The notes under the pieces were generated by a model. The model was not told the DNA's origin. It did no database searches and saw only the letters and a list, made by a program, of their open reading frames with translations. 64,000 bases of DNA from Chryseobacterium sp. 36-9 (GTDB lineage Bacteria > Bacteroidota > Bacteroidia > Flavobacteriales > Weeksellaceae): NCBI GenBank assembly GCA_001898785.1, contig MKVE01000019.1, forward strand, positions 74,693-138,692, given 5' to 3'. Shown here piece by piece: positions 8,899 to 18,945 of this stretch. Within the stretch, counting starts at the first letter, position 1, and every line of letters begins with the position of its first letter. The position numbers and the translations under genes are program-made.

Positions 8899-10000
8899 TT
8901 GAGATTCTATTTCTCAATTTCAAGCTTGGTTTCTCAATGAAATATCTGTAAAATAACCCTCCAAGAATACATCCGATTAAACAGGTGATCAATAACAAAT
9001 TTTCCGAAATAGGAATTTTGTAAAATTCTGTCAGGTTTTGAATGAGGTGAATAATTCCCTTGTGAGAAAGATAGATTGTAAAAGATAAATTTGCTAATTG
9101 AGTTGTGAAATAGTTTTTTGATTTGTTCAGGAATGAGGATTTCGAAATCGCAGAAATTACTACAAGACCATAACTTATAGCAACGAGTGTGAATCCAAAT
9201 ACAGAAGCAATTTCAGAAGATTGGTCATTGCAAACCCATAAAAAGAAACCAAGAAAAGCTAAACCTGACAGCAAAAACAAATTACTATTTTCATCAATCA
9301 ATTTTCTGAATTTTAAGGAATATTGAAATAGATATCCAATCAAAACACCAACTGCCAATCCGTCCAATCTTGTGTGCGTTGGATAATAGATTTTCATATA
9401 CCAGATTTTCCAAAATTCATTCGAATTGATATTGGGAAATACATATTCGTGCCAGGAAAAATACCTCGCCAAAATCGAAAATAATATAATTACGAAGATT
9501 ATAAATTTTAGATATTTCAATGTTTTTGATTTGATGAATAGAAGTAATGAAAAAGGCAGAATCAGATAGAATTGCTCCTCGATACACAAAGACCAGGCGT
9601 GTGAGAATGTTCCTTTGTTGATGACATCCAAGCCATAATTCTGAGTGAAGGTGAGAAATTTCCATAAAGACGAAAGTGATTCTCTTTCTCTGAAAATTGG
9701 AAAGCAGAAATACAATAGTAATGTGAAAAAATAAGGCGGAATGATTCTGAAAAAACGTTTTGTGAAGAATGATCTTAGATTAATTTCCCCTTTATTTTTA
9801 ATTTCCTGAAATAATTGATTTGAAATCAAAAAACCACTTAATACAAAAAATAAATCAACTCCAGTCCAGCCAAAACGTCCGAAAGTATCTATCCAATCTG
9901 GATGCGAAAAAGCACGATAATGATACATTAACACCAAAAGAATTGCAATGGCTCTTAGATGGTCTAATCCATTGAATCTTTGAGAAAAAGTTGTCTGCAT
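8882..10000 (-). CDS. Acyltransferase family 3 membrane protein (OafA/YrhL type), 372 aa
   Basis: An integral membrane acyltransferase with about ten hydrophobic segments. The family hallmarks are visible at the N terminus: GLDHLRAIAILLVLMYHY with the conserved histidine near residue 27, followed by GWTGVDLFFVLSGFLIS, and later FSHAWSLCIEEQFYLILP. Such proteins acetylate or acylate polysaccharides, O-antigen or other envelope glycans from the inner membrane. There is no SGNH C-terminal domain. It stands alone on this strand, so the acceptor cannot be told from context. Confidence 0.88.
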   Translation of the reverse strand: MQTTFSQRFNGLDHLRAIAILLVLMYHYRAFSHPDWIDTFGRFGWTGVDLFFVLSGFLISNQLFQEIKNKGEINLRSFFTKRFFRIIPPYFFTLLLYFCFPIFRERESLSSLWKFLTFTQNYGLDVINKGTFSHAWSLCIEEQFYLILPFSLLLFIKSKTLKYLKFIIFVIILFSILARYFSWHEYVFPNINSNEFWKIWYMKIYYPTHTRLDGLAVGVLIGYLFQYSLKFRKLIDENSNLFLLSGLAFLGFFLWVCNDQSSEIASVFGFTLVAISYGLVVISAISKSSFLNKSKNYFTTQLANLSFTIYLSHKGIIHLIQNLTEFYKIPISENLLLITCLIGCILGGLFYRYFIEKPSLKLRNRISINQSS

Positions 10001-10173
10001 TTAATTTTTCTCTGCAAGATGCTTGCTTTTTAATAGTAATTTTCAAAGCACTTTCAGAAAGCGGAGATTTTTATTTGGATTACTTGTTCTGCATTTTGGA
10101 TTGTAATTATGGTTGTTTGTCATTCGATTTGTCAATTCTGCATTCATAAAAGATTTTATCGGGTTATAATTTA

Positions 10174-10181
10174 TAATTTTG
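10174..10181 (+). promoter_or_regulatory. -7 box TAATTTTG for the LytS-type kinase
   Basis: Exact TAnnTTTG match; its last three bases are an in-frame TTG at 10179, which makes that codon an unlikely start. Confidence 0.5.
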
Positions 10182-10187
10182 AAGATT

Positions 10188-11243
10188 GTGAGAATCGGAA
10201 CTTGGAAAAAATATCAATCAAACATTGGCTTTCAAATTTTATTTTGGACAGCATTATTTATGTTGATTGAGGCGAGGAACTATGGAGAATATGAGGATGC
10301 TAATATTCAATTGATTTTTTACTATGATTTGTGCCATTGGATTTTTCAGATTATCAGCGCCAATTTTATTTATTATGTTCTTATAAAGCATTTTTTCGAC
10401 CGAAAAAAGTATCTCTCATTTTTAATTATACTGCTTGTTTCTCTGTATGTTTTTTCTGTTATTAATCGTCTTTTTATTGTTTACATAGCCGAACCTTTCT
10501 TTTGTAATTTTCCACAGGACAGCATTTATAGCATTGTTACAGATATCAGATATCTGTTGATTAGCTATACTTTTTCCATTATTACCGGAGCTTTTGCATT
10601 TGTTTCAGTGATGTTTATGCTGCGATACAAAACGGAAAAACAAAACATAACCAAACTCTTGAAGGAAAAAGCAGAGTTAGAATTGAAGGTTCTGAAATCG
10701 CAGCTTAATCCTCATTTTCTATTTAATACACTCAATAATATTTATTCGCTTTCCATTATTAATTCGGAGAAAACTTCAGAATCTATCAGCAGACTTTCGG
10801 AAATTTTGGACTATGTTCTTTATAAAGGTCAGAATAAAACGGTTAATATTTCGGATGAGATCTCTATTATTGATGATTATATTGAGCTTGAAAAACTGAG
10901 ATATGACGAACGGCTGAAAATATTCAAAACACAAAAGCTAAACTCTGAAAATAAGATTCCACCATTGTTGTATCTTTCTTTGGTTGAAAATTCCTTCAAA
11001 CACGGTGCTGGAAAATCGGTTGGAGATATTGAAATTAATATTGAAATTGAGACGGATGAAAATCAATCTGTTTTTCGAATCAAAAATACGTATTCAGAAA
11101 CTTTAAAATCTGAACGTGAAAGTTTGGGATTAAATAATATAGAAGAGCAATTGAAGATATTTTATGAGAATCAATTTGAATTTAATGTTTCAGAAATCGG
11201 AAATTGGTTTGAAATAGAAATAATTACGCCCGCAACAGAATGA
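10188..11243 (+). CDS. LytS-type sensor histidine kinase (His_kinase family), 351 aa
   Basis: Four membrane segments (about residues 15-30, 45-65, 77-100, 123-145) are followed by a coiled stretch and the His_kinase domain: the phospho-acceptor histidine lies in QLNPHFLFNTLNN (about residue 176), and the ATP-binding N-box is LVENSFKHG, then SLGLNNIEEQLK. It should phosphorylate the LytTR response regulator whose ATG overlaps its stop codon by four bases. No ATG precedes the first membrane segment. A TTG at 10179 is inside a -7 box, so the GTG at 10188 is used, which would be close to leaderless. The start is therefore uncertain by a few codons. Confidence 0.85.
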   Translation: MRIGTWKKYQSNIGFQILFWTALFMLIEARNYGEYEDANIQLIFYYDLCHWIFQIISANFIYYVLIKHFFDRKKYLSFLIILLVSLYVFSVINRLFIVYIAEPFFCNFPQDSIYSIVTDIRYLLISYTFSIITGAFAFVSVMFMLRYKTEKQNITKLLKEKAELELKVLKSQLNPHFLFNTLNNIYSLSIINSEKTSESISRLSEILDYVLYKGQNKTVNISDEISIIDDYIELEKLRYDERLKIFKTQKLNSENKIPPLLYLSLVENSFKHGAGKSVGDIEINIEIETDENQSVFRIKNTYSETLKSERESLGLNNIEEQLKIFYENQFEFNVSEIGNWFEIEIITPATE

Positions 11244-11929
11244 TAAATTGTATTATAATTGATGACGAACCTCTGGCTGTAAAGCTTTTGGAAAACCATA
11301 TTTCAAAGATTGATTCTCTGAAACTGGTCGCAACTGCAAAAAACGCAATCGAAGCTTATCAAATATTGCAGACAAAACCTGTTGACCTAATGTTTCTCGA
11401 TATTGAAATGCCCAATCTTAACGGAATCGAATTTCTGAAATCCTTAAATCGAAAACCTAAAACCATTTTCACAACAGCTTACCGCGAATTTGCCATAGAA
11501 GGATTTGAATTGGAAGCGGTTGATTATATTCTGAAACCAATTACATTCGAGAGATTTTTCAAATCTGTAGAGCGTGTGTTGAGAAATATTTCTTATGATG
11601 AACAAGTTGAAGATTTCATTATTGTAAAGACAGATGGATTGAATCGGAAAATCATTTTATCTGACATTCTTTACTTTGAAAGTCAGGGAAATGATGTCAA
11701 AATTACTTTACAAAATGAAAAAAAAATCATTACAAAAAATAAAATGACAGATTTGGAAAACTCACTTTCTGATAGCGGCTTTTTAAGGATTCACAGGTCT
11801 TTTTTAATCAATTCAAAATATGTGACTGCATTCAATAATAATGAAATTATATTGAATAAATACAACAGAAGTCATAAGAAAGAATTTGAGGGTTTTGTGG
11901 CGAAGTTTTCCGCTTCCAGATTATTGTAA
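11240..11929 (+). CDS. LytTR-family response regulator, 229 aa
   Basis: Residues 1-120 are a receiver domain with the acidic pair D8/D9, phospho-acceptor D54 in MFLDIEMP and the KPI motif after DYIL. Residues about 135-229 are a LytTR DNA-binding domain (DILYFESQGNDVKI, FLRIHRSFLIN). Its start overlaps the kinase stop as ATGA, so the pair is translationally coupled. Bacteroidota regulators of this class often control exopolysaccharide or membrane genes; no target site can be deduced here. Signal sensed by the kinase is unknown. Confidence 0.92.
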   Translation: MINCIIIDDEPLAVKLLENHISKIDSLKLVATAKNAIEAYQILQTKPVDLMFLDIEMPNLNGIEFLKSLNRKPKTIFTTAYREFAIEGFELEAVDYILKPITFERFFKSVERVLRNISYDEQVEDFIIVKTDGLNRKIILSDILYFESQGNDVKITLQNEKKIITKNKMTDLENSLSDSGFLRIHRSFLINSKYVTAFNNNEIILNKYNRSHKKEFEGFVAKFSASRLL

Positions 11930-11937
11930 TTGAGTGG

Positions 11938-12798
11938 TTATTTCAACTTCAATTGATAAAGATTTCCTGTGTGTGTTTTGTTGCCTTCATCGGTCATTAA
12001 GATTGTATTTTCATCTTTGAAACACAAACCTTCTTTCTGAGTGTGATGATTCAGTTCAATTTTTTCGACGTTTCCGGAGAAGAAATTATTGCCTTTCCAA
12101 TTGGTGAAAATCCAGACTTTATCGGAGCTTAAAATAGCTACTTTATCTTTATTCGGGCTGATGTCTGCACTGGTCACAGCACAATGGTTGAACTGTTCAC
12201 AAGTCACAAAACTCCCGATTTTCTTAGCAGGTAATTTTTGAGTGAAGTTGTTATCAACTTCATATAAAACCGTGGTTCCATCAAATTTTGAACTTCTGTT
12301 TTTAGTAAAAAGGTAAAACTTATTATTATGAATGAAGAATGATTCCACATCAAAAATCCGGTCTTTTTTCTTTGGAGGAAATTCGGTTTGTTCCGGATAA
12401 TAGAACTGAACAATTGACTCTGCTTTAGCTTCATCTTTATTCAAATCTGAAGCTTTGATTTTATAAATGGCTAAGTTTTGCCTGTCATTATCATTATTTC
12501 CAAAATCGCCGATGTAGATATTCCCTTCATCATCAGAAGTCAAATCTTCCCAGTCATTATTTTCAACATTGGAGATGGTAATTTGCCTGATTAATTCTCC
12601 TTTCTCATTGAATCCAAAAAGAACATTGTGATTATGATTGTCCTCAATTGTCCAAATCAGGGGTGATGCTTTCGAAATTTCACAAGCCGAAGCTTCTTTT
12701 AATTTCTTTGGAAGACTTGCCAGTGTTGAAAAGTTCTCCTGAGCCTGGGAACAAGAAAATGTAATGGATAATAATGCTAAAAAGGAAAGTGCTTTCAT
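11938..12798 (-). CDS. Beta-propeller-like lipoprotein, 286 aa
   Basis: The N terminus looks like a lipoprotein signal (LALLSITFSC, cysteine at about residue 16). The rest contains repeated strand-turn motifs such as EGNIYIGDFGNN, KFYLFTKNRSS and NTILMTDEGN, spaced as blades of a propeller; comparable flavobacterial proteins are annotated as hypothetical or SdiA-regulated-like. There are no catalytic residues I can assign. It ends 8 bases from the end of the LytTR gene on the other strand and stands upstream of nothing else on its own strand. Envelope location is inferred from the signal. Confidence 0.6.
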   Translation of the reverse strand: MKALSFLALLSITFSCSQAQENFSTLASLPKKLKEASACEISKASPLIWTIEDNHNHNVLFGFNEKGELIRQITISNVENNDWEDLTSDDEGNIYIGDFGNNDNDRQNLAIYKIKASDLNKDEAKAESIVQFYYPEQTEFPPKKKDRIFDVESFFIHNNKFYLFTKNRSSKFDGTTVLYEVDNNFTQKLPAKKIGSFVTCEQFNHCAVTSADISPNKDKVAILSSDKVWIFTNWKGNNFFSGNVEKIELNHHTQKEGLCFKDENTILMTDEGNKTHTGNLYQLKLK

Positions 12799-12825
12799 CC
12801 GATGAAATTAATGAAATTAAAACAC

Positions 12826-12859
12826 ATAAAAAAATGCCCAACCGATAAAGTTGAGCATT
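12826..12859 (-). terminator. Rho-independent terminator after queA
   Basis: On the minus strand the stem AATGCTCAAC / GTTGGGCATT (one U-G pair) with a 7-base loop is followed by a run of seven T. Confidence 0.75.
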
Positions 12860-12881
12860 CTGTTTTTGAAAAATTCAAATC

Positions 12882-13931
12882 TTAAAGAATCAACATCGCG
12901 TCTCCGTAAGAGTAGAATTTGTATTTTTCTTTGATAGCTTCCTCGTAAGCTCTCATTATGAAATCTTTGTTAGCAAAAGCGGCAATCATCATAATCAGAG
13001 TAGACTTAGGCGTGTGGAAGTTGGTAATCATTGCATTGGCAACACCGAATTCGTGAGGTGGATAGATGAACTTGTTGGTCCAACCTCTGTAAGCTGAGAT
13101 TTTTTTGTTAGAAGAAACAGAAGTTTCCAAAGCTCTCATCGTTGTTGTTCCAACAGCACAGACTCTGCGTCCTTCTTCTACAGCTTTGTTAATGATTGCT
13201 GCGTTCTTCTCATCGATAATCGCTTCTTCAGATTCCATTTTGTGCTTGGATAGATCTTCAACTTCGATTGGGTTGAAAGTTCCCAAACCAACGTGAAGTG
13301 TGATCTCTGCAAAGTCAATTCCTTTGATCTCTAATCTCTTCATCAAGTGTTTTGAAAAGTGAAGACCTGCAGTTGGCGCTGCTACAGCACCTTCAACTTT
13401 GGCATAGATGGTTTGATATCTTTCTGCATCTTCCGGCTCAACCTCTCTTTTGATATATTTTGGAAGCGGCGTTTCACCAAGTTCTGTCAATTTTGCACGG
13501 AACTCTTCATAAGAACCATCGAACAAAAATCTCAGTGTTCTTCCTCTAGAAGTCGTATTATCGATAACTTCCGCTACAAGAGACTCATCTTCTGTGAAGA
13601 ATAATTTGTTACCGATTCTGATTTTTCTTGCCGGGTCAACCAAAACGTCCCAAACACGAGTTTCAGCATCCAGTTCTCTCAATAAGAAAACTTCAATCTT
13701 AGCTCCTGTTTTTTCTTTGTTTCCAAATAATCTTGCAGGGAAAACTTTGGTATTATTAAAAATGAAAAGGTCTTTCTCATCAAAATAATCAATAACATCT
13801 TTGAAAAGGCGATGCTCGATAGTTTCAGTTTTTCTGTTAAGAACCATCAACCTTGCCTCATCACGGTTTTCTGACGGGTGTTCTGCCAATAACTCTGCTG
13901 GCAAATCGAAATTGAAATCAGATGTTTTCAT
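12882..13931 (-). CDS. queA: S-adenosylmethionine:tRNA ribosyltransferase-isomerase QueA, 349 aa
   Basis: Full-length QueA, which transfers and isomerises the ribosyl group of SAM onto 7-aminomethyl-7-deazaguanine in tRNA to form epoxyqueuosine. Family segments are clear: [21 protein letters not shown] at the N terminus, [38 protein letters not shown] and [18 protein letters not shown]. The start ATG follows a -7 box 61 bases upstream, and a terminator follows the stop. It is a single-gene unit here; other queuosine genes are not in the window. Confidence 0.96.
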   Translation of the reverse strand: MKTSDFNFDLPAELLAEHPSENRDEARLMVLNRKTETIEHRLFKDVIDYFDEKDLFIFNNTKVFPARLFGNKEKTGAKIEVFLLRELDAETRVWDVLVDPARKIRIGNKLFFTEDESLVAEVIDNTTSRGRTLRFLFDGSYEEFRAKLTELGETPLPKYIKREVEPEDAERYQTIYAKVEGAVAAPTAGLHFSKHLMKRLEIKGIDFAEITLHVGLGTFNPIEVEDLSKHKMESEEAIIDEKNAAIINKAVEEGRRVCAVGTTTMRALETSVSSNKKISAYRGWTNKFIYPPHEFGVANAMITNFHTPKSTLIMMIAAFANKDFIMRAYEEAIKEKYKFYSYGDAMLIL

Positions 13932-13992
13932 AAAATTTACGGATTTTATTTGTTTTTACAGGACTTGCCTGTGGTTAAATTTTTGCGAGGTG

Positions 13993-14000
13993 CAAAGATA
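13993..14000 (-). promoter_or_regulatory. -7 box TATCTTTG for queA
   Basis: Exact TAnnTTTG match on the minus strand with a TTGACA element about 21 bases further upstream. Confidence 0.6.
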
Positions 14001-14174
14001 CGACATCAAAGAGCCTATGTCAAGTAAATATTAATTTTAAATATCCGGATTAATCATTTCAATATATATTTAATGTTTTTTTTATAAATTTAGTATTTAT
14101 ATTTGGTGTTTTCTGTAAAAAACAGTTAATTTAGTGCATCTAAAAGTTGTTTTTGTCAATTAATTTGCTTTGTT

Positions 14175-15989
14175 ATGAGTATTGAAAATGAAAATCCTGA
14201 GAATGAAAATTTGAATCCGGAAACTGATGCTGCTGAAAATCAACCAGTAGAAGAAACAGTTACCAGCCAAAATTCAGAAACCGAAACCGAATCTGAACAT
14301 CAGGAAACCGAAGTTGTTGAGGAAGATTTTTCTCATTATTCTTTAAAAGAAGCTTTGGACGAAATGGAAAAAATAGTCAACAAAGATGATGCTTCATCTT
14401 TTTCCAGACGTTTCAATGCACTGCGGGAACAGGCAAATCACAAATTGGCTGACGAAATCGAAGACAAAAAACACGAGTACCTGGAACAGGGAAATCCTGA
14501 AGAACATTTCGAATATCATCATCCACAAGCTTCCAAATTGTCTGCTCTTGTCAATATTTTCAAAGAAAAACAAGATAAATTTCATAAACAACAAGAAGCC
14601 GAACATCAAGGAAATCTGCAAGAAAGATTAGCAATTATCGAGAGGCTGAAAAACCTTTACACCAATTCTGAACCGGGAACTAATCTCTTCAAATCAATAA
14701 GAGAAATCAAAGAAGCCTGGGGAAATGCAGGTCAGGTTGCTAAATCTGAGTTCAAAAATCTGAATAATAATTATTTCCATCATCTTAAAATGTTCAATGA
14801 GATGTTGGATCTGAATAAAGAATATCTGGAGCAGGAATTTGCTCATAATCTTGAAAAAAGACAACATATTATCCAAAGAGCAAAAGAATTGCTGGATGAG
14901 AAGGTTGTTCAAAAAGCACTGAATGAACTGCAATATCTTCATAAGCTTTGGAAAGAAGAAGCGGAGCCTGTTGCAGAAGAATTCCGTGAAAAAACCTGGG
15001 AAGAATTCAAAGAGATTTCCAATAAAATTCATGAAAGAAAATCTGAATTGATTGCAGTTATAGAAACTGAACAACTTGAAAATCTTGAAAAGAAAAATAA
15101 GATCATTGAAGAGTTGAAAACACTTTCTGCTCCTCAGAACATCAATCATACCTATTGGCAACAAGCCATTAAAAGAGTAGAAGAGATCAGATCCGAGTTC
15201 CTGAAATTAGGCGCTGTTCCAAAAAAGTTATCCAATCAAAACTGGACAGATTTCAAACAATCTCTTAGGGATTTCAATACAGCTAAAAATGATTTTTATA
15301 AGAATCTAAAAGGATCTCAGATTCAGAATCTTGAAGAAAAACAAGCCTTAATCAAAACGGCTCAGGATAATATGAATTCTGAAGATTGGGATACCGTGGT
15401 TCCATTATTCAAAAAACTACAGGAAGACTGGAAAAAAATTGGTCACGTTCCTAGAAGTCAGGCGAATAAAGTTTGGGATGACTTCCGTGATGCTTGTAAT
15501 ACGTTTTTCAAAAATTATAGAGAAAAGAATAATGCAGCCGGCGATAACTGGAAAGAAAATTATAAAAACAAAAAAGCACTTCTCGATGAACTGAAAACTT
15601 TGACAGACGAAGACGGTTCTGTTGAAAAAATTGAGAATATCAAGAATTCCTGGAATGCTATCGGAAAAGTTCCCAAAGATAAGTTGTCAATTAATACGGA
15701 ATTTAATAAAACTCTGAGAGAGAAGTTAAAACTCAACAAAATCAATGAGTTTGATTTGAAGGAAGAAAATCTGTCAGAAAGCCAATTGACCGATAAAGCC
15801 AGAAAAATCAAAAATCAAATTGCAGATCTGGAAGCAGAAGTTGTGCAATTGGAAAATAATTTGTCTTTTTTCAATTCACCAACGCGAGATAATCCACTTT
15901 TGAAAGATACCTATGAGAAACTGGACGGCAAAAAAGAGCAATTAGAAGGATTGAAAGTCACACTTCATAATATCATCGCAGGAGAATAA
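14175..15989 (+). CDS. DUF349-domain coiled-coil protein, 604 aa
   Basis: An acidic, glutamate-rich N terminus (residues 1-55) precedes several tandem DUF349 repeats, each with a W-x-x-I/L-x-x-V/I-P core: LKTLSAPQNINHTYWQQAIK region, EDWKKIGHVPRSQANKVWDDFR and SWNAIGKVPKDKLSINTEFN. The whole protein is predicted mostly helical and coiled-coil, and cytosolic. DUF349 proteins of this size are conserved in flavobacteria with no firmly assigned function. A leader of about 75 bases is AT-rich without a perfect -7 box; a terminator follows. Bounds are clear, biochemical role is not. Confidence 0.88.
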   Translation: MSIENENPENENLNPETDAAENQPVEETVTSQNSETETESEHQETEVVEEDFSHYSLKEALDEMEKIVNKDDASSFSRRFNALREQANHKLADEIEDKKHEYLEQGNPEEHFEYHHPQASKLSALVNIFKEKQDKFHKQQEAEHQGNLQERLAIIERLKNLYTNSEPGTNLFKSIREIKEAWGNAGQVAKSEFKNLNNNYFHHLKMFNEMLDLNKEYLEQEFAHNLEKRQHIIQRAKELLDEKVVQKALNELQYLHKLWKEEAEPVAEEFREKTWEEFKEISNKIHERKSELIAVIETEQLENLEKKNKIIEELKTLSAPQNINHTYWQQAIKRVEEIRSEFLKLGAVPKKLSNQNWTDFKQSLRDFNTAKNDFYKNLKGSQIQNLEEKQALIKTAQDNMNSEDWDTVVPLFKKLQEDWKKIGHVPRSQANKVWDDFRDACNTFFKNYREKNNAAGDNWKENYKNKKALLDELKTLTDEDGSVEKIENIKNSWNAIGKVPKDKLSINTEFNKTLREKLKLNKINEFDLKEENLSESQLTDKARKIKNQIADLEAEVVQLENNLSFFNSPTRDNPLLKDTYEKLDGKKEQLEGLKVTLHNIIAGE

Positions 15990-16013
15990 AAAAAAATTAT
16001 ACTTTATTAAATG

Positions 16014-16042
16014 AAAATCCTCTAATGAAGAGGATTTTTTAT
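16014..16042 (+). terminator. Terminator after the DUF349 gene
   Basis: Perfect 10-bp stem AAAATCCTCT / AGAGGATTTT with a 5-base loop, followed by T-rich sequence. Confidence 0.8.
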
Positions 16043-16148
16043 TTTTTTTCAAATTAATATAAACAATTATTAATAATCAATTTCAAAATAATAAAAGTTA
16101 TGTGATAAAAAAATGATACTTTTATCCTCCACTTTTTAAAATTGAGAT

Positions 16149-18002
16149 ATGATAAAAAAGTACTTGTTGACATTAGCCATTCTTCCGGTTTTGGCCTACG
16201 CTCAAGCACCTGCAGGCTACTATTCCGGAACTGAAGGTCTTTCTGGTTATGCTCTGAAAAGTAAACTTCACGATATTATTTCTAAGAATTACAACTGGCA
16301 TTATGATGATCTGAAAACTTTGTATGGACAGACGGATATAGATAAGTATTACGATTATGATGCTAGCAATACGACTTATTTATTAGATATCTATTCCAAC
16401 AATCCAACTGGGACGACGGCATATCATTATACATTGAGTAATATAATCAGCAGTGCCAATGCAGAAGGCCTTGGCTGGAACCGGGAGCATATGATGCCAC
16501 AAAGTTCTTTTAATAGTGCATATCCGATGTATTCTGATTTGTTTTTTGTTGTTCCCACAGATGCAAGAATTAATCAGCTGAGAAGTAATTTTCCTTATGG
16601 GAAAGCAGGTTCAACAGTTTATTATAATTTCACAAATGGTTCAAAACAAGCTTCCAACGGTACACCCGGTGCAATTTATACAGGAAGAGTTTATGAGCCA
16701 ATTGATGAGTTCAAAGGCGATGTTGCAAGATCACTACTGTATTTCGTAGTGAGATATGAGGGGAAATTAGGAGGTTTTAATTACAGTACAAATGCGGATC
16801 CGACAAAGGATCAAAACCCACTCAACGGAACAGAAGAAAAAGCTTACGACGACTGGTATATCGCAATGCTGCTTAACTGGCATCAACAAGATCCGGTCTC
16901 AGCAAGAGAAATAACCCGCAATAACTCCGTTTATAGTATTCAGAAAAACAGAAATCCTTTTATTGATCACCCGGAATGGGTCAATTTGATCTGGAATCAG
17001 ACACCTGATAACATTCCACCTTCAACGCCATCACAATTATCTATGGAGAGAAATTCGGCTTATTTTGTCAATCTAAAATGGCAGGCGAGTCCGGAATCTG
17101 ATGTGTTGGGTTACAGGATCTATCAGGATAATGTCTTGATTGGAACTTCAAAAACCAATTCATTCTCGGCAGACCATTTAACCCCAAATACAACTTATAA
17201 CTTTACGGTTAAAGCTTATGACACGTCATATCTGGAAAGTGCGCAGAGCAATACGATGAATGTGACAACCTTGGAGTCAGATATATTTGCAAAAGATTTG
17301 CAAATAGTTAAATATCTGGAAGGAACCGGAAATAATAAGGCGTTCGAAATTGCCAACAGAACCGGCCACAAAGTCAATCTTAATGGTTACAAGTTATACA
17401 TACAGTATAAAGGAACGGTGTATTATTTTGGAGAACCATTTGAATTGGAAGGCGAGATAGAAAACAATCAAAGTTTTGTTGCGATTAATCCTAATGCTAA
17501 TTTCAGCTGTTTCAATAATCTTAATGCTAAATTTGTAACGGCCGCCCCTTCTCTTACTTTTACAGGCGGACAATATGTTGATTTATCTTACAAATCATCA
17601 ACTGTAGATGCAGTTGGTGTTAAAGGTCAGGATAATGCTAATGGTAACAAATCACTTTACAGAAAGCGAGAAATCACTAATCCGACAGCGACTTTTGATA
17701 TTAATGAATGGACAAGTTATGCATCTGATTATTGTCAAGGTTTGGGCGTTTTGGGAATTAATGATATTACGGATAGAACTTTAGATTTCAATATTTATCC
17801 AAATCCGGTTGTTCATCAGCTTTATGTCAATGGGGAAATCAGCAAGGCAAAATCGGCAAAGATCTATGACCTTTCCGGTAAGTTGATAAAAGAAATCAAT
17901 AATCCTTTTGTTAATCAAAAATCGATTGACGTTCAGTCATTACTTCCAAATACTTACATTTTGAATATCGATGGAAAATCGGTCAAGTTTATTAAAAAAT
18001 AA
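16149..18002 (+). CDS. Secreted endonuclease I-family nuclease with FN3, lamin-tail-like and type IX sorting domains, 617 aa
   Basis: A signal peptide (MIKKYLLTLAILPVLAYAQ) precedes an endonuclease I domain (about residues 25-285) with the metal and catalytic motif NREHMMPQSSF and LFFVVPTDARINQLRSNFPY. A fibronectin type III domain follows (about 290-375, PPSTPSQL ... SNTMNVTTLE), then a lamin-tail-like beta domain (380-525). The last 80 residues (NIYPNPVVHQLYV ... YILNIDGKSVKFIKK) are a type A sorting signal of the type IX secretion system. The product should be exported to the cell surface or medium and degrade DNA or RNA. Single-gene unit ending in a terminator shared with the convergent gene. 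Confidence 0.9.
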   Translation: MIKKYLLTLAILPVLAYAQAPAGYYSGTEGLSGYALKSKLHDIISKNYNWHYDDLKTLYGQTDIDKYYDYDASNTTYLLDIYSNNPTGTTAYHYTLSNIISSANAEGLGWNREHMMPQSSFNSAYPMYSDLFFVVPTDARINQLRSNFPYGKAGSTVYYNFTNGSKQASNGTPGAIYTGRVYEPIDEFKGDVARSLLYFVVRYEGKLGGFNYSTNADPTKDQNPLNGTEEKAYDDWYIAMLLNWHQQDPVSAREITRNNSVYSIQKNRNPFIDHPEWVNLIWNQTPDNIPPSTPSQLSMERNSAYFVNLKWQASPESDVLGYRIYQDNVLIGTSKTNSFSADHLTPNTTYNFTVKAYDTSYLESAQSNTMNVTTLESDIFAKDLQIVKYLEGTGNNKAFEIANRTGHKVNLNGYKLYIQYKGTVYYFGEPFELEGEIENNQSFVAINPNANFSCFNNLNAKFVTAAPSLTFTGGQYVDLSYKSSTVDAVGVKGQDNANGNKSLYRKREITNPTATFDINEWTSYASDYCQGLGVLGINDITDRTLDFNIYPNPVVHQLYVNGEISKAKSAKIYDLSGKLIKEINNPFVNQKSIDVQSLLPNTYILNIDGKSVKFIKK

Positions 18003-18019
18003 ATTCATTAAAAAAATAA

Positions 18020-18050
18020 AAAAAGCATTTCAAACCTGAAATGCTTTTTT
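18020..18050. terminator. Bidirectional terminator between the nuclease and SMUG2-type genes
   Basis: Perfect stem AAAAGCATTTCA / TGAAATGCTTTT with loop AACC, flanked by A-run and T-run, so it can serve both convergent genes. Confidence 0.85.
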
Positions 18051-18748
18051 TATTTGTCAAGATTATTAAGAGTGAGAATATATTTATCAATATACAATTG
18101 CTTTTCTTTCGATTTATATTGCTGAATAAATCTCGGGTGTTCCAGTATTTTTAATTCATCAAATAATTTAGCTTCACAATTTAATTTATGGATGAAATCT
18201 GCGTTTTTCTTTCCCAAAACATAAACTTTTGAAGTATCGATACCTAAACTGATATGCTTTTTCAGAGAATCAATCATGAATTGTTTTACCATTTCAAATA
18301 AAAACTTGTCATCATAATAATTGGCATTAATCCATTTATTTTCTTTTGTTTTTCTGATGATAGCCAAAGGAAATGGGGAATTGATATAAAAATCCTGATA
18401 GAAACTTTTTGCTCCACCATAGGCGTCAATCATATCATACATAAAGACTGAAGAAATCTCGTGTGTGTAAGCGGATTTCATTTCGATTCCGCAAACGTCT
18501 TTCAAGCGTTTGGTGTCTGTAAAAGGAATTCCTGTCACACCGGCACCGTGTCTGCTTGGATTAATTCCGATAATGAATTTTCTCACTTCCGGATCATTAT
18601 AATATTTGTTGTAGAATCGTTGCATCACATCCATAGTTTCCGGATTGTCCAGATAAGGATTCAAAACCCGGAATCCGTCAGGAAGCAAACCGGAATATTC
18701 AAGATGTTGATTGAATTCAATTACTTTTTCACCAAAAGTTTCGGGCAT
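18050..18748 (-). CDS. SMUG2-type uracil-DNA glycosylase family protein, 232 aa
   Basis: Similar to the SMUG2/DUF4918 branch of the uracil-DNA glycosylase superfamily, which removes damaged or deaminated bases. The active-site segment FIIGINPSRHGAGVTGIPF and the C-terminal motif LEHPRFIQQY are visible. There is no 4Fe-4S cysteine pattern. An upstream in-frame TTG at 18781 coincides with a -7 box, so the ATG at 18748 (MPETFGEKVIEFN) is taken, giving the usual family N terminus. Single gene, convergent with the nuclease gene. Substrate range within the family is inferred. Confidence 0.83.
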   Translation of the reverse strand: MPETFGEKVIEFNQHLEYSGLLPDGFRVLNPYLDNPETMDVMQRFYNKYYNDPEVRKFIIGINPSRHGAGVTGIPFTDTKRLKDVCGIEMKSAYTHEISSVFMYDMIDAYGGAKSFYQDFYINSPFPLAIIRKTKENKWINANYYDDKFLFEMVKQFMIDSLKKHISLGIDTSKVYVLGKKNADFIHKLNCEAKLFDELKILEHPRFIQQYKSKEKQLYIDKYILTLNNLDK

Positions 18749-18778
18749 AAATTCGGGAGTCTTGTTTCTATTTCTTAC

Positions 18779-18786
18779 CAAATATA
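18779..18786 (-). promoter_or_regulatory. -7 box TATATTTG for the SMUG2-type gene
   Basis: Exact TAnnTTTG match on the minus strand; the in-frame TTG at 18781 lies within it. Confidence 0.6.
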
Positions 18787-18859
18787 ATACCTAATAAAGA
18801 ATATGAATTAATAGAAATTTACGATTTTATAAATTTTACGAAAAGAAATATAAAATTCG

Positions 18860-18867
18860 TAAATTTG
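18860..18867 (+). promoter_or_regulatory. -7 box TAAATTTG for purC-purF
   Basis: Exact TAnnTTTG match about 78 bases before the chosen purC start. Confidence 0.55.
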
Positions 18868-18945
18868 TGCATAAATCTAATAGTAAAAATTTAAATGGAA
18901 ATTGTAATTCATTTACGATTTCTGTTTAAAAAAATGAAAGTAATT

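Noticed and set aside
13932-14174. Riboswitch or tRNA in the gap between queA and the DUF349 gene
   Set aside because: Sequence is plain AT-rich with only the queA -7 box; no preQ1-type or cloverleaf pattern could be found.
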